DNA from: Pomphorhynchus laevis
Taxonomy: Eukaryota; Acanthocephala; Palaeacanthocephala; Echinorhynchida; Pomphorhynchidae
DNA length: 64,000 nt
Assembly (NCBI GenBank): GCA_012934845.2
Contig: WNNJ02002303.1
Span: 1-64,000, forward strand
Direction of reading: 5' to 3'
Shown: piece by piece, positions 1 through 10,741 of the stretch
Layout of the letters: every line of letters begins with the position of its first letter
Position numbering within the stretch: position 1 is the first letter of the stretch
Notes under the pieces: generated by a model
What the model saw: the letters and a program-made list of their open reading frames with translations, nothing else
Databases searched by the model: none
Told to the model about the DNA's origin: nothing
Position numbers and translations under genes: made by a program

Positions 1-99
1 TAATATAATTTATTATTATAATATCATATTATAACTCTGAAAGACAAAAGTTAACATTTAAGATGATAAATGTTTATTATGTAATATCCGTATATTTAG

Positions 100-3000
100 A
101 GATGATAGATGGCAATCCATTGATAAATCAACACGTGCTCAAATGGGTGTGAAATCGCAGGTAGACGGAGAGTTTTGGTATTTACCAATTGATTAGGTTC
201 GTAATTTTATTATAAAAATGTTTAAGGATGACTTTGGAAGATTGGCTAAGAGAATTTGAGCACGTCCAAATATGTAATTTACCTCCTGATAGTTACGACG
301 GAGAGACTAACACAATGCTGAAGGTTCGTTGATTTTCACAGAGGAAAAGCATTTACTTATGTAAAAGTTCAAACTTAAATGTGCTTTTAAATTACAAACT
401 GAAAAAAGTATTGTTAAACATACAATTTCAATATTTCCGATCTTAATGATACATTAAATATCACATAAAACTGTCTTCTCAATTAATTATTCGGCTTTAC
501 AAAATGCAGTTATCCTCGGAATATCGAGATATGCATAATACAAAATGATTTGATTTTGATCCTGATAACACGGAGTTCATGGTCGACAAAAAATTAATTC
601 TCAATTGGATGTTGCAGTAATAACTTACAAATTATTTTTAATAAATGGGATACTTCCTAAAATTAACAAAGTATTGGAACACTGAAACTAATTTACTTAA
701 ACAATATGTGTAATCGTGTAGCAATTACACAGAATTATTTAAGTAAATTAGTTACAGTGTTCCAATACTTTGTTAATTTTAGAAACATATACGAAACGAT
801 AATTTATATAATAGTTGAGTAATCTGGGACCTTTGAACCTTTAAACCTTTGAACTACGTACGTATACGCCCTTAAAATACTATGATTTTTTAACTACATT
901 TTTTGTGAGTCATTTTATTCATTTAATCAAATTTCTCTGAAATGGGCGTATACTTAAACTTATTCCTCAAAACTGAAATCAAAAACAGAATTGTACTGAT
1001 TCGCATCACACAATTGCTATTAATAAAAATTATAATTCATTTAATATGATCCTACTTTTTCGTGAACAAGTTTATTAATAGAAAAAGAACTAAAATAGTT
1101 TCTTTTTAAAAAAATCTTTTTTAAATAACTCTTTTTAAAAAGATACTATTCAAATGAGGATAGTTGCGGATTATGCTTTATGGTCATTACTCAAAAGAAA
1201 TTTAATCTTTCTCCTGATGAGTGTTCCTCCATATGGCTCTAATCATTATTAATTAGAATATTAATCCTTAATAATCCTTATTAATAATCCCTATTATTAT
1301 TTTGATATCGATTAATATCAAGAGAAATAAAAATTTGATTATCATCAAATTCTTCCGGATCGGAAAAATTGATTCGGAAGAATCGATCCGGTTAATATTG
1401 CAGTTGTTTTAATGATTAAATATTGATTATTATCAAAAGAAATGAGAATTTGATTATCAAATTCTTCCGGATTGAAAAAGCCAATTCTGAACTGATAACA
1501 TAGCAGTTCCTCCTAGTGAAATCTGTTCCTTATTCCTTATTCCACGTGTTTGGCCCGCTGCTGTGTTGGGTCGAGGATTTGGGGCCGATACCTGATAGCA
1601 TAGCAGTTCCTCCTAATGACCTCTAATCCTTATTCTAATACAACGTATGTTATTTATTAGTCAATTCATAAAAATTGATTTTAATTTTAAATTTCATCGT
1701 TGTATAAATATTAATTGTATAAAATATTATATAGTTTATTATTTATAATTATTTATCTTTATTTTTTGATTTATACAAAATAAAGATTTTTTAAACATAG
1801 TCTAATTATTATCTATTTAAATGCTTCGTAAATAGCAATTTACAAAAATTATATCTTTATCATAACATTCTATATTACACAGAAAAGTCGTGTTCTATAT
1901 TTCAACAATTAATTGCAGCTTTGACTGCAAAATTATCGATAACTTTCTTAGAAAAATTTGTTTCAAAATTCAAATTTTAGAGAAGTCCTGCATCGTGGCG
2001 TTCACTAATGTTTGATGGCGTATGGTCTAGAGGTCGTACAGCTGGTGGATGTGGGCAGGGATCACAAGGTACACCAATTATTTTGAAAATAGAACATTTA
2101 ATCGATAACATGAACATTTTAATCTAAAAAATTTATCAAATTTAGTTATACATACCATTTTCTAAAGGATTCTACAAATTTATACACTATTTTTTGAAGC
2201 ATTTTACTATCTTAATAATATTTTCAGAGACACTTACCAACTAAACGATCTATAGACATGTTTTAAATTTGTAAGATTTTGAAAATTGAAAAACAGAATG
2301 CAATTAACATTGCTTTTTGATTTGCATATTTTATGTTCTTAATTTAATTAAAACATGTATTTAAGGTAAACCAGTAGTACTGGGTTTATATTATTTAATT
2401 TTTATTTAGATATTTCTAAATTTACAATTTTCCTTATATCTAACAGATTATATTTAATTGTAATATTGCAATTGAAATAAAATCAAATTTTCATATATAC
2501 GATAAACATTTGAATGCTTTTAACATGCGACAGTTTGCTAGCGTTGGATGATTGATAAAATTGTCGGTCAAATTTATTAAATGAAACACTTCATTTTTAT
2601 AGACTTTAAGATAAACCTAAGTTGTCTAGACTAGTATATTTAATTATACAATTTATGTATTTAATTATTTAATTATTATAGTTATTCGTTGCATAACCGT
2701 TTCTGATTTGACACACCCGATGAATTAGAAAGATGGAGATCAGATTTTAAGTAATTTGTTTATTTTTTAATAAACAGATAACTAAAGATTTGAAATATTT
2801 CAGCTTAAGCAATATTTCAGCTTAAAACCCGTTATACATAACGGGTTTTAAATAACGTTTTTAAATAACACAATACTACTTTAAATGATACTTTAATATA
2901 TACTTTAGTATTGATACTTTAGTATACAATACTACTTTGATACTTAAAATGATACATTATATTTTGAGTATTTTACATGCAGTGATTTAACCTCGTTTAT

Positions 3001-6000
3001 TTATTACAAATATAAAATTTCAAATAGGAGAGAAAATAACGTTTCCGTAGTTTGTCGCTTACCGTTTACCTACTAATTAAATATAAAATATTTGATAAAA
3101 TTAAGCAGTCTAATTTTAATCGATTTAAATGCTTTGTAATGTACAACAAAGTTATATTCGCAAAGACATAAATGATTATATCTTTGCAATTTACAAAGAT
3201 TATGACTTTTATACACAACCTCGTCTTTTACATTTATGTAAAATAAATTAAATAAGACAATTTGTGTATACAATTATTTCTGTAAGTAAATGCCATCGAG
3301 ATATTAATAAATTTTATTAATTAAATTAAACACATCAAGTTATCATAGGTTACTATTAAATATTACATTTTTAATGATATTTTGAATAATTCTTCAGGTT
3401 GTGAAACGACATTATCCTCTCAGGTATTGTTCCTATTCTTGATACAGCAGGACGCTACCAATCAGCCAGGGTGGGTCTCATCAGCTGCTGACACAGTGAA
3501 GATAATGTTGTGTCACAACCAGAAGAATTTCAGCTCATAGATGTAGTCAAGTAAAATTAATGACATTCATTCCAGTGGCAGCATGAAAAACAAAGATCCG
3601 ACTTGCGGATCACACACATATGGTAGGTTGCTAATAGATTGTTATTAGCGATCCCTTACCGAAATTAATATACAACAATGTATATCTACACCACCGATCA
3701 GTGTACGGAGTAAGCAGATAATAAAGGCGAAACGTGAATATAGGTATGGGTCAGTAGTTGATTAAACCCGCCCAGGCTGATTAGTAGTGTCCTGCTGTAT
3801 TAAGAATAGGAACAATAGCAGTGAGGATAATGTCGTATCACAACCAGAAGAATTTCAGCTCACAAATGATATCCACCCAGGTTGATTAGTAGCGTCCTGC
3901 TGTATCAAGAATAGGGTTAATACCAGTGAGGATAATGTCGTGTCACAACCATATTAAATTAAGTGTTTAATTTAATACTGACGTCCTCAGTTCAAATCTG
4001 ATCAGCACAAGTGTACTGAGTAAGCAGATAATAAGGGACGAAACGTGAAATGTATGTCTGGGTCAGCAGCTGATGAGACCAAGCCAGGCTGATTAGTAGC
4101 GTCCTGTTGTATTAAGAATTGGAACAATAACTGTGATTTAAATGTCGTGCCACAACCATATTCAATTAAGTGTTCAATTTAATACAGACATCATCAGTTT
4201 AAATCCGATCAGTATTAGTGTACGGAGTAAGCAGATAATAAAGGTCGAAACGTGAAATGTTTCTCGTATGTACAATTATTCAATAGATGGATGAGACCCA
4301 CCCATATTGCTTAGTAGCGTCCTGTTGTATCAAGAATAGGAACAATACCAGTGAGGATGATGTCGTGCCACAATCAGTAGAATTTCAGCTCACAAATGTA
4401 ATCAAGTTTAATTTTGAATAATGGTACATACGAGAAACAATATGATTACAAGACGAGATTTCAGTATTTGATCTATATGAAAAATCTCATTTGAACACTG
4501 TTGACACATTAGAAGATAAAGCTGTAATGTGTTCATAATAAACAATATCAGCAAATTCGAATAAAAATAGAAATTTTCAAATTTTTTACTAATGGGTTCA
4601 AAAAACAAGATGAAATAATTTCATAAAATCTTTAGTTGCGAAATTTTGGACAAATCCTCAGTATCTAGTTGAGGTTAAAGAACAACGAGGTCGAAACGTC
4701 GATGGATCATGTATGATGATAGTTGCGTGTCTTCAGAAATTCACTAGACAAAAACGAATGCAAAATGGTGGAAGACCAGCCGAAGAATATATTCAGATTC
4801 GAGTTTACCATGTGAGCAGACTCTTTAACTCTCAGAAATTATTTGTAAATTTAATGAAACGAATAAAGTTTCTTGATATTGATATATCTTGATTAATAAG
4901 GATATTTAAATTAATATTATACTTATATAAAAGTTATAACTATATCATAGTTAGTCATATATTAGTCATAGTTATATAATTGTAGTTAATTATATTAACT
5001 ATAATTATTAATAATATAATAATTTTTTTTAAATAAATAAATTTATGGAAAAATGTACATAAGACGTTACCCACGAATGGGCCGTAATGTATAATAGAAT
5101 TTTAATTAAAAATAATAGAATACAATTAAATATTTAACATTTAATACATTAAAAACCGATTATCATTCTTTGCTTGAAAAAGTCGGTCTTCTACGGATGA
5201 TCGTGTCGCGCACATGCAAGCACATAATGCTTGTGCAAGTTCAAACGACAACTTCCTCTTTATCTTAGTAACATTGTCTAAGTAAGTTCAAGTTCTTCTC
5301 TGCGACATCGCCGTTGCGATCTTACTGATAAGTCCTCCGGTATCAAAGGCAAAACCTCCCACCGTCGAAAATAATAACGGAATGGATGATCCTCGTTCGA
5401 TTATGCTTACAGGTTCTTCATATTTGTCAACCTTTATCTGTTCGTTATATTGAAACGAAGAAGATAGGTTGCGGTTGACAAGATTATGCAACAGTAGAGA
5501 AAAAAGTAACATCGAAAAATGTCCGATCTAATCTTGATCCTCATAACCCCATAGAGAAATTTCCAATCGTGCATTCGAATCTAGAGTCGTTGTTGTTGAT
5601 TACATCGAACATCTTGTCGATACTGGATATGTTGGTTCAATTTCCACACAAGGAAATACTTGCGAACTGATTTTCGCCAATAAATTACGAATCAAGTCGC
5701 GCCTGATCGTAGAAAACCCGCCTTTCTTGCAGCTCATAACGTGTGGCAGATCTAAAATTGTGCCGCACTTACACAAGTTCTTAACTAAATCTACTTTAGT
5801 CCATCCATGTCGAATACAAATAGCATAAGTAAACTCACGAGGAGACAATAGGAAATTGCCGATTAATAATTGTTACGCACTTAATCATCAAGAAACGCCG
5901 TCCCGGCAAATATTCTTATGGCAGTTAGTAATGACAGGACTCGTTAACAGGGGGTGATTGCTTCCGTCTATTGAGGAAAGAGGTGATTCTATCATATGTA

Positions 6001-9000
6001 AGGCGGCATAGTATAATTCCTTAAATGTTGCGGAGTTCATTTCTTCCCACACCAGTTTTGTAGGTTTTGCACAACGCATGTGAGCTGTAATAGTCAAAGG
6101 GAGCTGTAAACGTTGGATCATATATTCCTAAGTCACCTAACTTTATCGGCATGGTTAAAATCAGATTCCAATTATCATCTATCTTTTGCCTTAGTAGGGT
6201 TGGAAATAATTCGTTCTTTATCATCAATAAGAGTTGGATCAAATCAAGTTCGTTGCATATAATTGCGCGTGTATAGTAGCTCCACTTCATCTGAACAGAT
6301 TTAGTGAGGCCCAATATGCGATATGGGGATCAGTTTTGGCCGCTTGATATAGTCGCTAGATTAAAGCCAACCACTTAGTGATCTTCAAATGTGTGAAGGT
6401 CGAGAATAGGCTGGGATTCCTATGGGAAAAACAAGAATATTAATGACAGATGAATTCGTATTAATATTAATACTAGGAAGTAATTCCTTGTTCATTACTA
6501 CGTAAGATGGCAGCTGGGTTTTGTATTCGTTTACGAAGTAACCATAATCTGGACCAATTGTCGTTAAAATGTCCCAAATACACCTAAGATCATCAACAGT
6601 ACTTACAAAACTCACATCATCGGCGAACCATCTTTGGGCTACGTTCGATATGGACATACGAATTTTGTTAATAATTGTTGGGATGTTGTTGAAAATCCGG
6701 CCTTAGCTAAAGGGTCACCCTGAGTAAACCCTTCAGAGGACACAATACTGTCACCACCTTGAATAATCCACGACTTAAATTGTTATTTCATTATCTTTTT
6801 ACATTTACCTCATAGCCCATGGCTGCTGTGAGCTACTAAACCTCTCATATTAATAATTAATTACATTAATATAAAACATATACTGTTTTATACTGGTATA
6901 AAACACTATTTCAGTATTAATTCTACAAAAGAATTTTTAGAACAGACAAAAGGAATAAATTTTCAAAATATAAATACGATTTTAATACGCTTTATACAAA
7001 TCTAGATTTAGTAGATATTAACGAAGCGTTAGTAAAATTAATTAATCTTATATTCGGAAAAAGATATACATATATATGTTATAATAATTATAACGCCTAT
7101 CTAACAAAAATTAAAAATTACATAAAAATCCAATAAAACCTAGCTTCATATGTAGTGCGTTTAAATGTACATTAAAACCACTTTCTGTCTATATGAATAA
7201 AATACTTAAAGTAATAAAAGCACATTTTAAAAATATTGTAAGGTAATCGAAATTAATACTGGTATAAAACACTATTTCAGTATTAATTCTACAAAAGAAT
7301 TTTCAGAACACAAAAAGAATAAATTTTCAGAATATAAATACGTACGATTTTAGAACGCTTAAAACAAATCTAGATTTAGTAGATATTAAAGAAGCGATAG
7401 TAAAATTAATTAATCTTATATTCGGAAAAAGATATACATATATATGTTATAATAACTATAACGCCTATCTAACAAAAATTAAACCATCAAGTAAATATAA
7501 ATATATGGATAAAATTGAATTAATAGAATCCTTAAATATTTTGATAAATCAAAATTATTTAAAAGTAGGGACATCTATATTTAGACAAGTAAAAGGTGTT
7601 CCAATGGGTGGTAATAGTAGCCCAATTATAGCTGACTTGTTTTTAAGCTTTATAGAATATGAATTTGTTCATAACTGTGTAAAAACTAAATCTAAACAAT
7701 ATAAATATATGAAATATATGTTTCGATACATTGATGATATATGTGTATTTAATTCTAATAATTTTTATTCAATTAGTGAGCACATTTATCCAGAAAGCCT
7801 TATTCTTAACAATACCAATATTAATGATAAAGAAGGTGTATATCTAGATATGAACATTAAATTAACATTAACTAAAACTACTATTAATTTATATCGTAAA
7901 GATGACATATTTAAATTTACAAGAAACATATTTTTGCATGAGCATGCATGCATATCATATAATATAAAATATAATACATTAAATAATGAAATTTTAAGAA
8001 TTGCAACAATATGTAATGATATTGGCTTTCTTCAAAATCATTTTAATAATTTAATAGATACATATTTTAAACTAGGTTACTATAAAAATAACATCAAGCA
8101 GAAAATAGTAAAATATATAAATCAACACAATAATACAAAGAATAAATTTAAACTCTTAAGTGGCAAATTTTTATGGATAGATAATAAATAATATACTTTG
8201 TATTAGAATAAGATACTAGATAGTTTTATCAGAGGAAATACATCATTAGCATGTATTTGGCCCCGCTGCTATGTTGGGTAGAGGAGTTAGGGGCCGAAAC
8301 CTGATAGCATAGCAGTTCCTCCTGATGACCTCTAATTCTTATTCTGATACAATGTCTGTTATTTATTAGTTAATTCATAAAAATGACTTTTTAAATTTCA
8401 ATTTTTTATTTTAACTTGATTTAAATTATAGAAAATCTAAAAACAATTATTTATTTTATTATTTAATTATTAAATTTTGATTTAGCATTATTATTCTTTT
8501 GTTTATTTTATAATTATATTAAATACGTAGACTCAGTTAGCTGATTTGATTCTTTTGATCGCATTCAAATTCATTGCCTTTGCGTTCAATTTCGTTATTA
8601 TAAATTATAATATTATAAAAATGTTTTTATTTCAACAGAACATGACTTGTCTTCGACTTCTTATTTTATGTTTCATTTTTTCTCGGTTAAATTATCTCAG
8701 GGGTGTCTACAAAAGTAAGACGGTAGGCCATATTTTAATTAATTTCAATCTCGCAGGCCGCACATACCAAATTTGTTAGTAAAAATAATGCATGCATTTA
8801 GATGACAATCAAAAACGTTTAGATAGTTAATTTTACAACAATATAAAAGAAATTTTTAAACAAAAAACAATGCAGAATAATGATTATCCATTAAATTTTT
8901 TAATTGGACATTTATAGCGAGTATTTTCTTCAATTAAGCTATTAAAGTTAGGATTCAATTTTTCTGTGTGAGAAATTTTTATAATAAAAGATAAATTTTG

Positions 9001-10741
9001 TTCTGACAACCTAGATCTGACAACCTAAATGCAAATATATACATTTGCACCTATATGCTTCTCTTTCTTGACATTATTCTTAAAATGGGGTATTTAAAAA
9101 AATATTATTACATTAAAACTGTTATGTAGTTCCTAAATTGTTATAATTGTAATCACAACAACTCAAAATGTTACAAATTGTAAAAATATAAAACAAAATC
9201 ACAAAAAAAATTAAAGTAGAAAGATTCTTAAAAAGATCTCAAGGGTATCACAAAACCTCTTGCGGGCCGTGAGATTTTTGATAAATATTTCTACTTTTAA
9301 ATTATTTTTCCCTGAATTATATATTTGACACCATATAAATGTTTGACACCCCTGAATTAGATTGTCATTATTGTTAACGGAAGGCTTAAAGAGCAGTACA
9401 TCTGGATCTTTAGTAGATTGGCGAGTCATTCGTTTATATCTATGATTTGAAATGTAGCAAGCACCAATTAGCAATTTAACTTCAAATTAAAACTTTATCA
9501 TTTTAATAAGCATTACATTAATGTTTTGAATTTCAATGACTTTGACACAGATCGAAAATGTAACATTTTAAACTTTATGGAATACTTGGCTAAAACCATG
9601 AATATAAAATACAATTCAAAATATCCTAGAACGGTTCTGTTGTTTATGTGTCAAGATATTTACAGAAATAGTCTAAATGTATAATCAATGATCAAAAGAA
9701 TCACAAGTCAATTAAAAATTGACCAATAAATTTTTCTGCCATCGCCTCCACAACGCCAGCAGCGTTACCTTGCTGGACAGCTACGCTCATCCGCTGAATC
9801 GAATAGCTACTTGCTTTTGCGCAGCCTGTTGTTCTTTTCAGCATGCCGGTCAGGCGTGCGATGAAGGCTTTGGTTTAGTATTTTGTCATTTTCTTTTTTA
9901 TTTCTTTAATCTGAAAAGCGGATAGACTCATTGCTCATCAGTATTACATTTTATAAAATATTGCCTTAGAATGGACTTTGGAAATATAATATACATTTAT
10001 TAAAAAATATATTTTAAAGCTAAGGCTTATCTATTTTGCAAATTAATTTTTACAAAATCCAAAAATAATTGAAAGTTTAATTAATTCGCAGTTGATTAAT
10101 AGTTGATTAATAGTTGATCTATTAATTATATTTGACTGTATCATTGGCATTTAGGATTACATTTTAGGTTTGTTTAAATTAGGATTACATTTTAGGTTTG
10201 ATTACATTTATGTAACATCAGTAATCTGATTAAGTTTGCATATTTCTTGGTTACGCTACTTTAAACTATTTTGAATTTTTTTAGGTAAACGATCCTTCTG
10301 TATTGTCTGTAATTCAGTCAAATTCACGTGATCTACACCTGTATCCGAAACATTTAATTCGTCTTGCAACCAGCGGTCCCTACATAAATAAGAGAGAGGT
10401 AACTTGTCGGCTAAGTGTCCAGCCTGGATATTACTTAATTATCCCAAGTACATATGAGCCTAACCGGGAGGGTAAATTTTTAATTAGGTTATTTGCCGAA
10501 TCTGAACTCTCTGGGAGGTAAGTTTTTAATCACTTAAAATATAAAGTAAAATCCTTCATTTTAGGTCTCTAGTTGATGTGTCTGTACCCACTCCCCAGGT
10601 GAGTTGATACACTTGTTTATGGTGATTTCAAAATAACTCTTAAGTAAAAATATAAATATATTCTAGATAATGGAATCCTTTTTAAATAAAAGGCCGACAG
10701 TAATAGATTCATTGAGAAAACTATATGACGTTGCCTTTTAA
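100..10741 (+). CDS. Calpain-type cysteine protease, 3' part, seven exons
   Basis: Seven exons join in one frame with GT-AG introns: 100-177, 227-323, 1981-2068, 4636-4811, 10285-10517, 10565-10598 and 10667-10741 (TAA stop 10739-10741). The 5' exons, with the catalytic Cys and His, lie left of the window. Exons 1-2 give DGEFW joined to MTLEDWLREFEHVQICNL, the end of the calpain protease core. Exon 3 ends in RGRTAGGC and exon 4 has FWTNPQYLVEV, the start of the C2-like domain III; exon 5 carries REVTCRLSVQPGYYLIIPST and FLIRLFAES, the end of domain III. About 36 residues follow, ending LRKLYDVAF, with no EF-hand (PEF) or second C2 domain, so this is an atypical calpain. Calpains are Ca2+-regulated cytosolic proteases. 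All split codons resolve to expected residues. Introns 3, 4 and 2 are about 2.6, 5.5 and 1.7 kb and hold mobile DNA. The terminal exon is the least certain. Confidence 0.9.
658..781. repeat. Long inverted repeat (foldback)
   Basis: Arms of roughly 57 bases (658-714 and 723-781) are reverse complements with only a few mismatches and an 8-base loop. The outer part (TAACAAAGTATTGGAACACTG) pairs perfectly with its partner. It could be a foldback/MITE-like element or, if transcribed within the calpain intron, a dsRNA or precursor hairpin. No terminal target duplication was identified. Confidence 0.7.
1483..1690 (+). repeat. Dispersed repeat copy with crossing helices (copy A)
   Basis: Shares a long block with 8250-8400, including TGATAGCATAGCAGTTCCTCC and a following TCAATTCATAAAAATTGATT-like stretch. 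Within 1552-1625, GGCCC (1552-1556) can pair with GGGGCC (1581-1586) and CTGCTGTG (1558-1565) with CATAGCAG (1599-1606), so two helices interleave. A shorter related copy precedes it at about 1485-1530. Element type unknown; possibly the 3' end of a retroelement. Confidence 0.6.
2069..4635 (+). other. Calpain intron, AT-rich, with repeat array
   Basis: Between calpain exons 3 and 4. Apart from a 14-bp palindrome at 2822-2851 (arms TTAAAACCCGTTAT) and the repeat array at 3399-4405, I see only AT-rich unique sequence. Confidence 0.6.
3399..4405. repeat. Tandem and inverted array of a ~200-bp unit
   Basis: About five copies of one unit occur: inverted at 3399-3501, direct at 3691-3870, 3871-3951, 3995-4160 and 4190-4405. 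Shared landmarks in order are GGAGTAAGCAGATAATAA, (GG)TCGAAACGTG, CAGCAGCTGATGAGACC, GTAGCGTCCTGCTGTAT, GTGAGGATAATGTCGTGTC and AATTTCAGCTCACAAATG. In the inverted copy CAGCAG-CTGATGA is followed by GTC-CTGCTG with perfectly complementary flanks, an arrangement seen in hammerhead ribozymes, but the expected GAAA box is not intact there. No coding content was found. Confidence 0.65.
5150..6720 (-). mobile_element. Decayed reverse-transcriptase element with Cys/His C-terminal domain
   Basis: Minus-strand pieces in order: an RT palm with QRWFADDVSFVS and GPDYGYFVNEYKTQL (about 6660-6480), a thumb/linker with LFPTLL and LGDLGIYDPTFTA (about 6310-6100), then CKCGTILDLPHVMSCKKGGF with RDLIRN, a zinc-binding motif (about 5790-5690), and a C-terminal part with LSFELAQALC near 5250. 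This order matches an animal RT family whose proteins end in a C-x-C...H...C-x-x-GG segment; I cannot assign the clade. The element is clearly old and broken in several places. It lies in calpain intron 4 in antisense. Confidence 0.6.
6893..7483 (+). repeat. Direct repeat of RT N-terminal segment (two copies)
   Basis: 6893-7103 and 7256-7483 are close copies running from ACACTATTTCAGTATTAATT to AACGCCTATCTAACAAAAATT. Only the second is joined to the rest of the RT. It indicates a partial tandem copy, as often seen with Penelope-like elements. Confidence 0.8.
7505..8191 (+). CDS. Penelope-like reverse transcriptase (partial)
   Basis: RT domain of 228 codons counted from an internal ATG at 7505; the frame stays open upstream to at least 7328, so the ATG is not the true start. 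Motifs seen: FRQVKGVPMGGNSSPIIADL (RT motif 4) and MFRYIDDICVFN, where YIDD is the catalytic Asp pair. The C-terminus is Lys/Asn rich and ends KLLSGKFLWIDNK. The PMG..S and Y-DD arrangement is characteristic of Penelope-like and telomerase-related RTs rather than LINE RTs. AT-rich codon use matches the surroundings. Confidence 0.7.
   Translation: MDKIELIESLNILINQNYLKVGTSIFRQVKGVPMGGNSSPIIADLFLSFIEYEFVHNCVKTKSKQYKYMKYMFRYIDDICVFNSNNFYSISEHIYPESLILNNTNINDKEGVYLDMNIKLTLTKTTINLYRKDDIFKFTRNIFLHEHACISYNIKYNTLNNEILRIATICNDIGFLQNHFNNLIDTYFKLGYYKNNIKQKIVKYINQHNNTKNKFKLLSGKFLWIDNK
8250..8400 (+). repeat. Dispersed repeat copy with crossing helices (copy B)
   Basis: Follows the Penelope-like RT by about 60 bases and matches copy A (1483-1690). 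GGCCCC (8259-8264) pairs with GGGGCC (8290-8295); CTGCTATG (8266-8273) pairs with CATAGCAG (8308-8315); TAGAGG (8279-8284) can pair with CCTCTA (8329-8334). The helices interleave, so an RNA would be a pseudoknot. Its place right after the RT suggests it may be the 3' end of that element, but copies also occur without an RT. Confidence 0.6.
8401..10284 (+). other. Rest of calpain intron 4
   Basis: AT-rich intron sequence. Short open frames near 8546-8779 and 9211-9474 have no recognisable domain and look like chance. A conspicuously GC-richer stretch at about 9730-9880 is listed separately. Confidence 0.5.
9730..9882. other. GC-rich island of unknown origin
   Basis: This stretch of about 150 bases is far richer in G+C than the surrounding AT-rich intron. 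On the minus strand it is open for about 50 codons including RTTGCAKASSYSIQRMSV; the plus strand is open as well. I recognise neither product. Codon-like composition suggests a coding exon of a foreign or duplicated gene, or a fragment of transferred DNA, but no clean splice sites on both sides were found. Confidence 0.3.

Larger units (their letters stand above)
324..1980 (+). other. Calpain intron with inverted repeat and dispersed repeats
   Basis: Non-coding DNA between calpain exons 2 and 3. It holds a long near-perfect hairpin (658-781) and dispersed repeat copies between about 1220 and 1690. No other gene was seen. Confidence 0.7.
6860..8191 (+). mobile_element. Penelope-like retroelement fragment
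   Basis: A duplicated RT N-terminal segment (6893-7103 and 7256-7483) precedes a 228-codon RT body. The segment encodes DFNTLYTNLDLVDI in the first copy, the typical Penelope-like element start of RT (family knowledge). Partial tandem organisation is common in this family. No GIY-YIG nuclease is visible after the RT, so it is a fragment or an endonuclease-lacking type. It is inserted in calpain intron 4 in sense. Confidence 0.65.

Noticed and set aside
2700-2753. DELERWRSDFK-like stretch as a further calpain exon.
   Set aside because: Exon 3 (2068) and exon 4 (4636) already join in phase to give SQVAKFWTNPQ, leaving no place for it.
4636-4811. GGTCGAAACGTC near 4688 looks like a hammerhead GAAAC box next to the repeat array.
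   Set aside because: It lies inside a calpain exon, where GGT CGA AAC GTC encodes GRNV in a well-conserved domain III segment with correct splice phases on both sides.
1552-8334. HDV-like ribozyme for the interleaved-helix repeat.
   Set aside because: Helix order a-b-a'-b' fits, but no P3 hairpin, P4 hairpin or catalytic-C junction could be placed.
8546-8779. 77-codon frame as a calpain exon.
   Set aside because: All calpain domain III sequence is already accounted for by exons with matching phases; this frame has no calpain motif.
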